Made by a program: the position numbers and the translations under genes. From contig CM063509.1 of assembly GCA_032207245.1 (NCBI GenBank), forward strand, positions 106,152,521-106,216,520: a DNA stretch of 64,000 bases. The letters are read 5' to 3'. This document shows positions 1 to 15,900 of this stretch, in pieces. The notes below the pieces were generated by a model. That model searched no databases. It was not told the DNA's origin and saw only the letters and a program-made list of their open reading frames with translations. The first letter of the stretch is position 1. Each line of letters starts with the position of its first letter. Source of the stretch: Pardosa pseudoannulata. Lineage: Eukaryota; Arthropoda; Arachnida; Araneae; Lycosidae.

Positions 1-855
1 CCATATTCAATATACTGAAAATAATTAAGTCAATTAAACATGTCATTTTTAAAGGAAAAAAATTATTTAACATATCAGCAGTATTGTAGCTATAATTTAT
101 AAGTTTACATTTAATTAACTATATGATGCATAAGTTATGTTGCACCAATACTTTATTAATATCAAAAAGCTATCAGTAAATAACAAATTTTAAGCAATTC
201 GTACAAATTAAAAGTTTTCATCGTAAAAAGAACCAGCAATTTGATTTGCCATGAATGCCATTTTTTAAAATTCATCTGATACCATTTTAAGTTAAATTTA
301 TAAAGTTACATTTATTTTAACCTTTTACGACATATATTTATCCAATGCATTCACTTAAATCTCCAGAAATATTTTGCATCTCAGTACTAAATTATGATTT
401 CTAATTGAGTGAGAAAGAAAGGCACAAAGTCTGCAACAGAATAATCATAATTCTAAAAGATTTTCATACCAAAGAGGAAAAAAGAAAAAATTAAGCCACA
501 ACCATAAATCACAAGATTTATTAAAATAAATTCTATAAAGTCTAAATCTCTATATTTTGTAAATCAACCACAGGAGTTTTCAGTTACAAAATTGTCTCAT
601 TTTGCTGGAGCAGTTGGCATATATGATTTAATAAAGAATAAGCAATAATATGAACTATTCTATTATGAAAGAAACAAAGTATGTTCTCTGATGCACACTA
701 CAAACTAATAAGGTATAAATGATTTTCTATTCTTGTAGGATATCAAAAAATATTCATAAAACTTCATGCTTTATTTATTGAGCATATTTATACTCAAGTT
801 AAAATTAATGTCATAACCCTTTAAACAATATGTATAGTAACATTAAAATACTTAC
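1..855 (-). other. CNOT1 intron 21, cut by the window edge
   Basis: AT-rich intronic sequence after the donor at 855. I see no exon, gene or recognisable repeat in it. Confidence 0.7.
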
Positions 856-934
856 TTCAATTAATTGTGCAGGTATATCCTGAAATGTTGGAATTGAAGT
901 AAGGTGTTGACAATACTGAGGGTAATCTTTTAAC
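856..934 (-). CDS. CNOT1: CNOT1 coding exon 21 (last in window)
   Basis: Residues 926-952, [20 protein letters not shown] and PAQLIE. Acceptor TTTTTAG, donor GTAAGT in phase 0. The next exon lies to the left of the window. Confidence 0.93.
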
Positions 935-3900
935 CTAAAAATGGAAAATATTTAATAAAGTGCATTGAAAAAAATTTAAAAAGATGAAAATATTGAATTA
1001 AGTATTTACCTTGATTTGAACTTGTCCATGGCAGTGACACCAAAGAAAAACATTTTACTTCCCTGGGGCTTTTTCAGTGATTCAAGAACATACCTCAGAG
1101 CAAGACCAAGTGTTATGTAGCTGAGAGAATGAAAAGAAATTAAATGATACAGCTTTTCAAGATTTTAATACTTAAAGAGAATTAGATTAGCATCAGTAAG
1201 CAAATGTTAAAATTTCATTAAAAGTTTAATGAAGTATTTAAGTTACTAAAACAATATTTTCATTGGCCATAATGTATAACTACCATAAATTTTTCTAAGT
1301 TTTTTAAACAAACCAACAAACACTGCTGCAAGAATCTGTTAAACAGTATGAATACTATTGATCATTTTACATGACTGAAGGCAAAGTTAACAACCCCTCC
1401 ACACACAAAAAGAAAAGGCAGCAGTAAAGATTTTAAAGATTTACTTTAAAAAAATGTAATAGCAAAAGTAGGAAGATGTAATGTAAAGCTTGCATTTTCT
1501 ACAAAGTTGAGCTTTAAGTCTTTGATTTACCAGCCTTTAAATAGAAAACAGTGAAATTAAACATTAAATATTTCTCCTAATTGTCAGTATTTTTTAAAAG
1601 AATACATGTATACAAAATTCAAGTATTTAAAACTAATTACAATTAGCTTTCGTTCATATAACATATCTAAATTTACTTTGAGATTCATGCTAGTTTTCCT
1701 ACAAAGCCTTAATTATGCATGTATCGAGAACAAGCCCATGTTCATCTTATAAGTAAAAAAACAATTGAACAGTGCATTTAAAAGTCAATTAGTATAGAAT
1801 AAAAGAGGGGATGGCAAAGCATCTAAATGAAGCAATAAAACTTTAAATTTTCGCCCGTAAGCTTTTATACTAGTTACACAATTATTGTTGGATTATACTA
1901 GTTATACACTTATTATTGTTGAATTAAGGGCATCATACTTTAAAAAACATATATTTAAACAAAGCAGGTAACCAACATACATAAAAAAAAATTCAATACA
2001 TAACTCATTGTACCAAAATCTAAGCTACTATCAATACATCAACAAAAATATAACAAATACAGAAGCTGAAGCATTTATTATATTTAGACTGGTCATAACT
2101 GGATAATCTCAATCTTACCTAACAAGATTCTGATCAATAATTCCACCAAAAAGTTGAGCAGTTGTAATAAGCTCTTTATCAGGGTACTGAGGAAAAAACC
2201 TATACTCTTCAAATAAGTTTCTTATCATACAATTAAAAACATCCTAAATAGAACAAGGAAAATAAGTTGAAGCAAAAAATATACCAAATAAAAAAAAAGA
2301 CTAAGTTGTTAAAACAGTAAAATGATGTGCAAAAGCTCAGGTATATATCATGATTATTAATACAAACAGCACATAATTTATCATAATTTATACAGAGGTA
2401 TAGAAAAAAGGCATTTAAATAATAAAGAGACATGTACATACATGTATAAATGATTTAGTTACTTAGATGACTCAAGATCAGATATTCAACACAGCAAACA
2501 CAGAAATTCACTTACACAAATGTGTAAAATTTATTAAAACACATTGGCAAAATTATAGACATCAGTTAAACCTTTGAAATACCAAAATACAAAGTATTTA
2601 ATTTGTATTAAATAGAAATTTTAATCAGCATAAAAAACTTTCATGTAAACGAAAGAAAAAAGGGATAGTGTAAAAACTATAACAAGTGAACATAAATAAG
2701 TCTTAAAAATAATATGAAAACAGTTGCTTTCAAAATATTTATTAGCTAGCTGTAAGAAGAAAAGTTACAAAATCACATTTTATTGACAAAAATAGAGAAG
2801 TATAAAACTAAGCAAAGATCACTGGATGTGAAAACTATAAATTACCCTTTCTCTTTTAACAGGAGAATCTTGAAATCTCTTCAACATTTCTAAAACCTCA
2901 TCTATTTGAAGTGAAGACTGGGGAGAATGATTGTATATTCTTTGAAAATAACTATTTGCTTCATCTTCAATGTCTTTTGATACTGGCTGGCTAGAATCCG
3001 GAAATATTGCTCCAAAATCTCCTCCTACAAATTTCACAACAATTTATAAAAATTTAAATGCATAATTTAACAGAAATTTAAGAATTATTGCTCCAATTTT
3101 GGTTACTAATTAATGCATAGCACTTGATGTTACACTATACAAAACCTAAGTGTTTTCGCTATATTAGTAACTATGCAGCATTCATTTATCAATTTTTTAA
3201 AGTATGAAACTTTTATAATTATTAATGATAAAAGACACTGACAATTTTTTAACTAAAAATTACCACTAAAAATCAAAACTTTTAATATAGATAAAATTCT
3301 AAAAAATATGAGATAATAGAAAATAAATATGATTTTTAAAATGACAGCAAACTGAATACAATTATGCATTGCAGAACAAACCACTAAAAATTTTGCTTAC
3401 AATTAGTAAGCCAATATCAACTCATACACTTCTACCAGACAATTATAGTAAAAGAGCTTGAAACTATTAACAGCTATTCATATAGTGGGGTCATGTTTGA
3501 CACCTAGCAACTCAAACTACAGCTGACTCAAAAATCCTTGTCAAAGTACAAAAAATGTGATGTAAAAATTAGATGGTCATGAGGCACAGGGTTACAATTG
3601 TCGCCTCTCTAAATTTCCTGTTTCTCTCTTTTGGCTCCCTTCGGCTTTCCATCCAGTTTGGTGCAACGAACTAAATTCCCACTCTTGTTTTTTTTCATTC
3701 GGCACGCGTAGTTCGCTACACCCTCATTAATTCCGGCATCAGGAGGCCTGCCAAGCATCCAGTAAGTATTCCAATTTTCCTCCTCTTATCAGCACCCGTC
3801 TTCCGTATTCGCTTGTGGATTGCACTTGCAGCATAACGAGAGCGGGCCGGGTACTTCGACAGGCCTAGTACAAGGTGGGGTAGCCCAATACTTGTGATCT

Positions 3901-6900
3901 GCCCACTGTTGCCAGGATAAGCCTGGCGGGCTTCAAGACCATATGGGCCCAGTTTGGTGCTTGATTGTCAAAGTACAAATATTTATATGAAGAGAAAACT
4001 TATGTTATAATTAAATGTATTAATTCAAATAGCTTTAAAACTTATGTAAAATATTTTTATTTTAATATAAAGAAATAGAGAAAACAATTTTTCTGGTACC
4101 TAATTGGGAAGAAAATTGTGCAGGTAGCTGAGAGGACACAGATGGTATAGGTGTTGGAAAAGGATTTTGAGCTATCTGATTAACAGAAGATACAGCAGGT
4201 GTTGATGGTGCTGTTAGCATCTTTGCAGGAGAACCAGAGGAAGCAATGGAAAAAGAGTTCAAGGCTCCTGGTAGAGGAAATCCAGAATTCCCACTACTAA
4301 TTGTTTTCACATTACTTGCAAGTGACAGAGCTGAAACTGATGATGTAAGGCCAGTCAACTGCTCTAGCTGTAAAAGATTTTTGAATTACATTGCAATTAG
4401 AAGATATTAAGCTCAATTTCAGAAAATAAAAAGGTAGTATACTAGTTAAAAGACACGAAAAACTACACATACATGCAAAAACTTTAACGAGGAAGTTATT
4501 AATAAATTATGTAAAATCTTAAGAAATTTAAGTTTAAATAAGAGAATACCACAATTGGTCTCTTAACACAAATATTTTGAATGAATACCATTTCCATTTG
4601 CTTCTTATATCAAGGAAAGCTGCTTTATTAATATTTCTTAGTCTCTCCCCAAAAAATTATTCTAATCTGACTTATCCCCCCCCCCCCAAAAAAAAAAACC
4701 ACTTCCCAATTTTGAAATACTGTAGCATTTACAATTATTTTTTTTAACTAAGATTTATCCACAATTTATTTTATTTTTTTTATTTTAATCATGCGATTCC
4801 CATTTTATGAAAATACAAGTTAATGTGCAGTACTTTAACATTCACTTAGAAAAAGTGCACTGTTTTTTAAAAAGTAAATTTTATCTCAACATTTATTTAT
4901 ATCACAAGGAAAAGAAGTATAAAATTCAAATAATAAATACAGATTATTTTACTTATGAGATATCAGCATAAGATGACATAACTGGGTTGTTTTAAAGGCA
5001 ATCATTTTTAAACATTTTATAGCACAGAGAAATTTCAAATAAAAACTTAAAAAGTATTGGATTGTTGAAGTAAATTTCTAACTTAATAGATAGCAAAATC
5101 AGAGAACTTATTGCATCACAATTTTAAAATGTGCACTCACACTTGTATTTGGTGAATTGATCACAGTTGATGAAAGAACAGATTGTAAACCTTGAGATGT
5201 TTTCACAACACCAGGAGGAGGAAGACGATTTTTTGTCAACACAACACCACAGTTACCAACCATTGTCAAAATTGTTTCTGAAAGTTCTTGTGTTACAGAC
5301 CTAAATTAAAAAGTAAAATCCAAAAATAAGAATTATAGACAAGTTGATCTTTATTAAAATAGATATTTTTTAAATCCCCCCTTCAGAAATCACAGTTTAA
5401 AGTAATTATAACAAACACTTCAACAAATACTATTTTGTGAAATTGAAATTAGCATTAAATATGGTTCTTTTAGCAAAGTTTTGTTTTGGGAATTGGTGAA
5501 AATATACAAATTTACAAATCTGAAATTAGTACTTAGTTTAGGTAAGCATTTATTCGAGTTAAGTTCAGAGTAAAGTTGCTAGAGCTTTATACAAGTGTCT
5601 AATTTGTGATTTAGCTTCTTACAGCAAACAAATAATGAATAGGTTCCCTCTTAAATCCATTTTCATTTTAGAAAAGGTGCATTTGTTGTGCAAAAAGAGT
5701 CCTTTATACAATAAAAATTTGGATGGGGGAAAAAGTTTATATTAAAATTATTTATGAGGGTTCATTAACCAACCCAAGTTTCACCTAAATAGACTGCTAT
5801 ATTTGATACAAAAATATTCAGACTTCTGCATCTGGCAGACAATGAATCTCAAGATACCTGACAAAGGGCATTTGCCAAAATAAAATTTTTCAAATCTATA
5901 ACTTTCGCTGATTTTGATCATTTTCCATGACTTTAAAATGCTTTTGTTAAAGCATATTTGAATAAAACTTCTGATGTACATACAAATAAAATGTATGCTT
6001 TAAGAGAAATTACAGGAATTTCATGATAAAAAATACTTTTTAAATGTTTATAACTTATGTACAAAATTCTTAAATAATTTTTATTAAATAATTATTACAT
6101 TAATAAAAATTTTGTCTATAATTTAAGAAAAATCCAGAATAATATAAATTGCCCACCCATTAAGCTTGCTTGTTTGTTTTTAGTTTCCTTTGCAATATGG
6201 TCAATGGGATAATACATAAGTACCACTCGGTAATTTCAGCAAAATAACAAGTAAATAGAATTAGATAATTCAATGCAATGATTTTGCCAAAATATTTAAT
6301 GCCTCACAATGAATAATAATTATTAGCATTTCTATATAAATTTCAAAATTAAATGTCTCAAAATAAAAATGTTATTTATTGAAACTCCTAGTACATTTTT
6401 TAAGCCTTTTCTACCATTTAGATGGAGTCAATACATCTGTGACACTGGAATGCAACAGTGGTTTTGGATAATAATCATTATCTGATATTTGTTTTGGGTT
6501 TGGTTTGGAGCACTACAGTCTACTCTTTTGTTACACGAGGGCTAACGAGATCAGGACCCTACTGTTTTAAGCCAATTTCAAACACCTACGAACATCCATG
6601 CCAGCAGTCAGATCTGAACCCATGAATTTCTGTACCAAAGAGCATCTCCCTACCCATTTAACCATTGCTCAGCCAAATAAGTAGGATGCTGCTCTTCAGT
6701 TGGCTTGATATTTGCTATGACAATGTTATCACATAATCACTGTTAATGCTCCTTAGCCATTCTAAAGCCAGTTCTTCCCTGTTTAATAAATTTCTTTCTT
6801 TATATTTTGGGTGAGCTAGATAAGCTACCATAACTTTTAATTGGAAAGTAAAATAATAATTAAATTTGTATTAATTTTAAAATTTATTAGTATACTGACA

Positions 6901-9900
6901 AAGTGCCCTGCTTTTCTGTTTCCATATTTAAAATTCAAATATAGTTGCTTTCTAGTAGTACATATAAATACTAACTTTCCATGCCTGAGGTTGCACGGGT
7001 ATATACTTAATAACGCTTACTGGTATGTTATGTGAACTTGTATTTTATATTCACCTATGCTGATGTCAGCATTGATTTATGCTCCTTGCATTTTAAAGCA
7101 AGAATCTTATATCTGTGTTTCTTTGAAATATGAAGCAATTCATGAAAATTTGTTTTGTTTTTCTCTACCCCACCCACCCCCTTTAGGGGACTAAATTTTG
7201 AAAAATCTGTTCTTAAATGATGCCTTCAATACAAAAGGAATAAGCTCCAAAGATTCTTTGGGCGGGGGCGTTGATCTATAGATGAATAAGTCAGGACTTC
7301 TTCCTTTATATATAGATCTGAAAATGCTAATTCAAACAGAATTTTATTAATTACTGTTTTACAAGCACCAGAAACATTATCTTCAAGCATAACAAAAGAC
7401 AAACATACATGTTATATATTAATATTGTCAGTTTGAGAAAAGAAAAAAATCCCCATCCTCCCCCCCAAAAAACTTTTTTTTTTTTTAAATAAAACTTGCC
7501 TAGGCTGGGATTTTAATAGAAAACATCAGGTTTTCTTTATAACCCTGATCAGACTCTTAGAAAGAAAGTGGAGGAGGGGGGGCATCCAAAAGATTGAATA
7601 TATGGGTGAGAGAGAAGCCTACTCTGGTCTTGCCTCATTAACACACATACCCAAACAAAAGAAAAATGACCAATTGAACCACACTGCTGGATTAGAAGAA
7701 TGCAACCCTTCTGGTGCAGTGTGCTCTAATGAGTGTTGACTTTTCTATGCTCTATCTTCAACAGTTTTGCTTCTCACAATGAAATATACACACAATCACC
7801 GGCTTGATCAAGGCCATTCTGAAATCAAAGCATTTCTCCCTACTCCTTTGTCACATCACAAGCCGATACATACTTTTTTTTTCTTCTCAACCAATCGCAA
7901 ATCATGTGCAACCAGACACTACACACAGGAGCACAAACACCCCTGGTCATCCTGTAGCAACTGTATCTCAGGTAAGGCACTGTAATATGTCACATGCCTC
8001 AGTGTGCTAAAAATAGATGAATGTGAGTCCAGCTTTCTAGACAAATGGGATAAGTATGCAGCCACTTCCATTCAGAAAGGAAATTCAGTTACAAAGACAT
8101 TTTTAGATTTTTTTTTTTTTTTTAATTGGTAGTTTAGCAGATCCAAGATTTTTACTCATTTTACTTCGGAAATCAAGACTTTTCATGACAAAATTAATCC
8201 ATTGCCTAAATCCATGATTTTCCAGGTGTGCTGAAACCATGCTGACATCTGGCAAAATCCCTATCCATTTAATCTTAAAAAAAAAATAAAAACCTACAGA
8301 AATTAAGTACATTCTAAAGGCTTAGTTATTGAATATTTTCAAAGATTGAGCAGTAAAATTTCTACATACTATATGTATAATTAAGTAAAAACTTACCCAA
8401 CAAGTGTATGCAATAAGCTTAAAATTGTAGCAAGAGTTTCTGGAGGCAATGCACTTTTTGGAAGATTTTCCTCCTTTATGCTTCCACCCATAATTTGTGG
8501 ACACCGGCGAGTCAAAAATGCTACACAAGCTTGAATGAATGTTTCCTAAATCAAAATATGTAAAATTCAAATTGGGCCAAAAGGGCTACAAGCATTTAAA
8601 AAAAAAAAAAAAAAAAAAAAAAGAGGCGGGGGCTTATTTTTGAATCTAAATTTAAACATCAGATGCATATGAAATGCATTACTCATATGTTAATATTTAA
8701 AGAATTTAAATTAAACCAAGTTATAAAGGAGTCATAGCATGAAAGAAAATAGTGAGATTTAAGTTTTAGCTAGGGAAGGTTATCTATGAATAAAATTATA
8801 CTTTATAAAAAAGATACATAATTTAATTAGAAAGGGAGTTAATTTCAGATCAATATAAATATTTTTAAAATAAAAATTACAATTTTGTGAAAAGTCTTAA
8901 AATAACTTAATAAAATAATAGGACATGAACAAAATTCCTTCAAACTACTTATTTGTTTTAATACTAAGGACATTTAGTAAAACTCACCATAAATAAATTT
9001 CTAATACATGTTAAAAAATTTAAGTAATACAGATAAAAATAAGTAAACTTACTCCATGTTCCCTGACTTTATCTCCAATCCATTTATCTAACTTAAGATA
9101 TTCTCTTCTAGATGCCAAACAAGCTAAATCAATTACAAACATAAAAGGTGTTAAATTGAGTAACATGGATAATGCTTTTAAATCTTGGGCAACATCCAAT
9201 ATACGAGATAACCTGGTTTGATCACAGTCCCCTCTCATATACCAATCTGCCATTGCATGCATAACAATATTTCGAATAGGAGCTTGATGATGCTAAATTT
9301 AAAAAAATAAGTAAATAAATTTACAGTTCTAATTTAAAAATAAATACAAATAAAGCAACATTTAGCTTCTAATTAAAACTTATTTATTGAAAACAAAACT
9401 GAAAAATATTAGCAAGAAATTGCTTTGACAAAAAAAAATCTTAGATTTACCTGACTATGCCAAACAAGATGTAAAACCATTGCTGAATTTGGGTGATTAC
9501 CAAGAAATACAGGTATCAGAGTAGATAACAGTTCTTTGTGAAGAATGTTGATGGTTTTCTGTAAAATCATTTTCCATTACAACAAAATGTTATTAAAATA
9601 GAAACAAAAATTAGAAACTTTATTTTTAAGTTAATTTTATTAAAATTAAACAATTGGCACAAGCTTCAAAATCATTAACATTAGAAATGCAGTAGTTTTG
9701 GCATAACTAAAACTGCAGGAGAGATTAAAATGACACAGCACTGAAAATCGACATCTTAATTAAAAAATAATGGCATTTTTTTTCACAATATAAGTTCATA
9801 TAAGCCAAACAAAAATCACAGGCCACTCCCTATTTTCTTGTAACATTTTTTAACACCTGTTTAAATTTATCATTTTTCAACTGGTACAGTAATTTCCAGA

Positions 9901-12900
9901 AGAGACTACATTAGCAAAAACACACTTAAAAATGACAACAAATACTAAAATTACATAAAAATGCCACATTAAGTTAAATTACATGTGGTATCACCATGAT
10001 TATAACAGATAAATCTTAAACCTAATCAAGTGCTGCTGATTTATTTCCAATTTAGAATTAAATTGGATGCAGAGGAAATTACTCAATGCTTAAGGCTAGC
10101 TAGCAGTACAGCTCGTATATCATTTAGGTGCATTTTTGAAAAATTTCTATTTCTTCCATAATTACAAAATACCAAAGTAGTACCCTGACTTAAGTACCAG
10201 AATCTGTTTTTTCCCCATTCCACTACTGGAATGCATACAATTAGCCATTTAGAATTGGCCTTAAGCCATAGATTCTAATCTCAGTGGACCCTATCTAAGA
10301 GTAGACTAACTCTCTGAACAAAGCCAACAAGAAATTTAAATGAAAGATCTATAGAAGACAGAATGCCTGCAATTCAGTTTTGAAATAGGAAAGAATGCAA
10401 TTATTCCAAGATCTCTTTTAGGATTAATGTTTCTCTTTTTTTTAATGGTACGTAACCATTTCATCAGTAGAAATAATACCCACTGAAAGTTTATTAAATA
10501 TACAAATGTGGAGCCATTTCTTCAAGAAATTATAGCAAGCTAATAGGTATTAGCATTACCAAATGTTATTTTACTATTACTCTCCCTACTTTATAAGCCT
10601 CTTTTTATATCAAAATGGCCTATCTTGAAATTTTACATGCAAGTATTACATACATAGAAATAATAAATATCGAATTAATATTTCAATTGTTTGTTGTTAA
10701 TATCCTGTTAGGGAAGGGGAAGAATTTGTTTAATTCTCTGTGTATGGCTTTTAGAAAAACTGAATGACACCAGACAAGAGATTTAGTGTTAAAACTCATA
10801 ATCTTTAAAATAAAATTTTACACAAGTGTAGAAACTGCAACTAGCATATATCTGATGTTCATTTCTGACAGCTAGTAGACATACTAAACATTAAAGAAAA
10901 TTTTTGATATTACATTAAAAAATTCACAAACCTTGAGCATGCAAAATACATAAAAGCAAGTAATACTTACTGTTGACTGAATCAATCCCAAAATAAGAAG
11001 ATCAGGACAATGAGAAAGAGGAAATTTAAATATTTCATCCTTGAAGCAAGATGTTTCGGATAAATATAATAATGACTCTATTAAATCTAAAGATTTCCTA
11101 CAAAAAATAAAAATATGAACATTTTAACAATTTTATATATAAAAAATAAAACTATTTTCAGTTAAATAATGCCTCTTTTAATAAAGGTAAAGACCATAGA
11201 CATTGTTTACAAACATTTTTACCTTTAAAGCGCATTGTTAACAGAGATTGAATCAGAATTGCTATTAAAAATATCAATCTTTTTGGGGTAATGAAAAGTT
11301 TTTTTTTTCTTTCTCACTCTTTCCTAACAAAGATTGCAGCTTGTTAAAGGCACTTCTTGATCAGTTACCTTAATTACAAACAAAATAGTGTGTGGCATCA
11401 CTCAATACTAATACTGAAAAATGATCAATCAGTGGTTCCCAAAGTTAAAGACCTTAATTTTTTAAAAAATATTTCTTTAGTGCCTTATCTTAAGTATGAC
11501 TAATGATAACAGAAAAAACTATTAACTGCATCATTAAACACTCATATTTATTATTTATTCATTTCATTAGCATTTAACTACAAAAATGATACTTTGATTT
11601 GCTATGAAAGTATTTTTCCAAATTGTAGATTCAAACTGGGTCCTAACAATATTTTACCTTTTTGTCAACCTTTTCTACAAAATTAATTTTGATAAGTCAA
11701 TAATTGCTTTCCTCTATTTTGTAGTTCCTAAAATCAGTTATACAACTTATGATAGTTTGATATCTTTAAAGATTTTTAACAAAAAGATACAGATTTCATT
11801 GCCGACTGGTTTTAGAATACAGGGTTTATCATTTTATATATATGAAAAATGATCTGTTATTGGCAGTTTATTGAAGTTTTTACAATATACTAAATTAAAA
11901 AAAAAAAAAAAAAAAAAAGAGGGGGGTGTCAAATAAAAATTAAACCATACCAAACTTTCTACAAATTTACCAATTTTTGCCCTATACTTTGATTTTTTTA
12001 AATTATGCTAAATGACTGTTGCTCACTACAGTCACTTCAGATGTACATTTTAGGAATTACTTTGCAATTATGAAGATTTTAGAAAATTTTGCAGCACCCC
12101 AATGAAGATATCACGGCTGTATGGGTGTGACAAGATATACACTTTGGGGTTAACTGAATTTTTAAGGACTGACATTGGGCAGATCTTTTAAGAAAAATAA
12201 TTCTTAAGGCCCACTTTATATTAAAAATGTTATTAATTTTCTTTAGTTTGAAATTATGATGAAATCATGAAAAGTGACTAGATGTAAGAAAATGGACATG
12301 CATGCTACTTTTCAATAAAAAATAACATTTTATTGAGTGTAGATTGATTTAACATTCAACTTTTAAGTAATCAACAGAATTAAATGAGGTAATCCTGTAC
12401 TTAAAAACAAAAAACAGAAATTAAAATACTTTAAATGCTTACCAATTTGAAATACTACGGTTGTCATCTTCAGGAGGAGCTTTTAAGGCGTCAGTTAAGA
12501 CAGGACGGTGAGTATAGTCCGTATAACACATAATATCAGAACAGTTTAGAGATTGTTGAAAAAAGGAAAACTAAAAGAAAAATTTTTAGTTTTAAATCTT
12601 TAATTTTGAAACAACATATTACTATAAAATATAACATGAACTTAATTTAAGACTTTTCATACAGATATTAAATAAAAAAAACAATTGATATATAAATATA
12701 TATGTCTGTAACTTAATAACCATCCATGAACAAATTGAAGTTAAAAAAATGTAATATCAAAACTATAAATTATGTAAGTTTAATACATACAAATGCAACA
12801 TAAGCAAACGTCCCTAAATAAAGATGAAGGATTTTCAAATTTTAATAACTGAAAGATGCCTATGAGTTTTTAAATTTCCAAATTTTTAAAAAATTCATAA

Positions 12901-15900
12901 GAAGCAGTAATTGCAGTATAAACCACTGTTTCTTAGCCTTCTTCAGAAATTAGTAAGTTATCCTCTAACCCAGAAATGTATTTGCAATATTTAACTTTGA
13001 TTCAACTACAGTCAATAAAATTTAATGCTGCTTAAGTTACTCTATATATCTTAACATACTAAGATCATTAAAAACATACAGCAGTGTTCATCCCACATTC
13101 ATTAATAGATGACCAATTTTCATTCAATTAAAATTTGCCAATTCATATTTAATTTTATATAATTTTTTGTAATTTAACACTACAAAAGGAGTACAATAAA
13201 ATAGATCTTAATCAAGCAGAAAATTAATGTGATGTTAAAATATTACAGAAACTAAATATATAAAAGAATTTTCTTTAGACACATTTTGAAAAAGTGTGGT
13301 TTTGGGTCATTTAAAGAGAACAGTCAAAATGACTGTTCATCTTTCTAGGGACACAGAAATGTCACTTTTTAAGAATTACTTATTTCTTACTATAAAGCAC
13401 CATCAGGCCCAACTAAAACAGGTGCTCTGAATCTTCAAAAACAGCTAGTCAAAATTTGTTAAATATATTTGTCAAAATATGCTAAACAATTTTTTGCTAA
13501 CCTGTCCTTCTGAATACCTCCAACGTCTGTATATTCGTTCCATAGGAAATGTCTCATGGCCAAGACCTAATACTAGGGCTTGCCAAAGTATTTTAAACCC
13601 TTTCTTGTCCTTCAGTAGGAATCCAGGATTATCAAGCTCTGATACAACTTCTTTCCAATCTAAGGTAGGTGCCTAGGTAATAACAAAAATAATTTTACAT
13701 GCAATATGATTCTTTACTAAATAGGTGCATAGTGGGACATTCCCTGGGGAAAATATATAATTCTTTAGTGAAAGGTCAGAAGATAAAGCATTCAAATACA
13801 CACACTTTACTTTTTAAATGCAACTAATATCTTTATCTCATGCAGCAAACTTAAGGCTGGATAGTATATCGTAACACCACTACATATTAATATTTCTTTA
13901 ATGCCCTGGTAAGGATACTCAGATTTCAATTCCACCAATATATTGTTTCAAACAGTATTTCATCTTAAGAAATTTTTCCTGCACTGCATAGTGTCTAGGA
14001 AAAAAGACACTATTGTGCATAACTTTAGGAGTTTTGAATTTTTACAGATGATGGCTATTTTTGATTTAATTTTTGCACAAGTAATGGAAGAAATACAAAA
14101 TTGTTATTGAAACTATATTCATATTTTTATTTTCTTATTTGGAAATAAGAGTTTAAAATGTAATTACAAAAGCAATAGCTATGCACTGAATGCAAACGTT
14201 TTTCAAATATTTTACTAAGAGCAACATATTTTCTATAGCAATTCACCTTTATTTTAAGGTTTATTACATATGCTTAATGCAGAGAGCTGCACTATACATA
14301 CTTGAAAAGTCCAAAACTTCCAAATTATATTTGTTGCTTTGGAAAAACTTCAGATTTTCCTAAAATTTGGATATTTAGTTTTTTTTCTCTATAATTTGTT
14401 CAATTGTTATTTATGTTTGGGGCCATGGGGGATTTAAAGAAAAAAAAAATTCTGAATATCCCACAAAATTGTCTGAAAAAGTATACACTACTAATTTAAA
14501 ATAAAAACAATATTAAAGGTAACTTATAAATGTCAAAACTAAAGCCAGATAATGTCTGAATTTTAATATTGTGATTTAGTTAACCAAATATCAATATATT
14601 AATGTTCTAATATTTATCACCTTATAATATAGTTGCAAATATCATAATCTGTGTAAAATACAAACACGTGTATCAATGTGTGTGTTAACACTCTAGAAAA
14701 AAATTCAATTTCTTAATTTGAATACATAAATTTAAATTTTAACATATTGCTTTAAAAAAGAAAATTGCATAACATATTACTGTTCTGCGGTAGAAAAGAG
14801 ATTTGTGGGTGCGAAAAATAGAAAAAGGGTGAGAAAAGCTTTAAAACATTGACTATCTTCATAACTCATTTATATACTTGAAGCAAAAGATGGTTTTTAA
14901 AAAAAAAAATATTTCAAAAACAGATTTGTTCAAAAATTCTTTTTAAATTTTCAAGGGATTTTTTTTTTTAAATAATTTTTGGAACAAACTCACAAATTTT
15001 CGGATCAGAATCCCCTTGTTTGGAACCCAGGTGTCTATCAACCCTGAAATTCCTTTGATGGTTAGTGACATAAAAGCACAATAAAAATTGGGGGGGAGTT
15101 ATAGAATTTTACCAGCTAGAAATCCTTTTAGGTAATTTAGTAGTGAAAGGGAATTTTTTGGCATTATGCCGGTCAGAAATGTGTCATATAGAATTCTTAA
15201 AATGAAAAATTAAGACATTTTAACTGCAAATTCTGAAACAGTTAATGACAGTGGCTAATCCAATTTTAAAGATTGTAAAATATACATAACATTTTTAATT
15301 TATATACATATGCTTAAAAAGGGCCATTAAGCAAGAGTTCACATTTTGAAGAATACCAGATTCAAGTTTTTTGTATCATAAAATATAACCCTTTAATGAA
15401 TGAAATCACTCTAAGGGCAGCTCCTAGGGGTTTCTGAAGAGCAGGGCACTGCAACCAAAAATATTGTACCAAACCCCAGAAAACACAACCCAAAGAGTAC
15501 CTAAGAAAAGAGGCATATGGCTAATGCAAACTTCAGCAGACAACTGACAAGAATATCCTACAGCACTCAAGGCTCAAGAAGATGGCAACCATAGTACTTA
15601 AACTTACCTTCTTTTATTTTAATTTAAAAAAATATTTAATAATACAAAAAAAATTACTTTAAACACTATTACTCAGTTTATTAAAACACTATGTAATTCT
15701 ACTTAGACATAAATAGCCAAAAAACAAATTCTGTAAAATTGATAAAATTATATGTTATAGAAAATGAGCTTTCATTTCTATTCCGATTAATAATACCTTG
15801 ATTTACTTATATCAATTTATTTTACAACAGTAGATATTCAACATGGAACCTTGGAAGTATTAGTGCCCCAAAATTTCATTAACTGTTACCAAGAAAGGAT

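Larger units (their letters stand above)
5301..8396 (-). other. CNOT1 intron 15 (3.1 kb)
   Basis: Holds the SINE at 6495-6675, a fragment of the GTCATGGA repeat at 8108-8241, and a less AT-rich unclassified stretch around 7560-8010. That stretch has short plus-strand open frames that look accidental. I see no other gene. Confidence 0.6.

Noticed and set aside
7767..8010. Overlapping plus-strand open frames in CNOT1 intron 15
   Set aside because: Low-complexity, His/Thr/Ser-rich translation, two frames open at once, and no recognisable domain or splice context. The block may be an old repeat.
13479..13676. Plus-strand open frame of 65 codons
   Set aside because: It lies exactly over CNOT1 exon 10 on the other strand and is a shadow of it.
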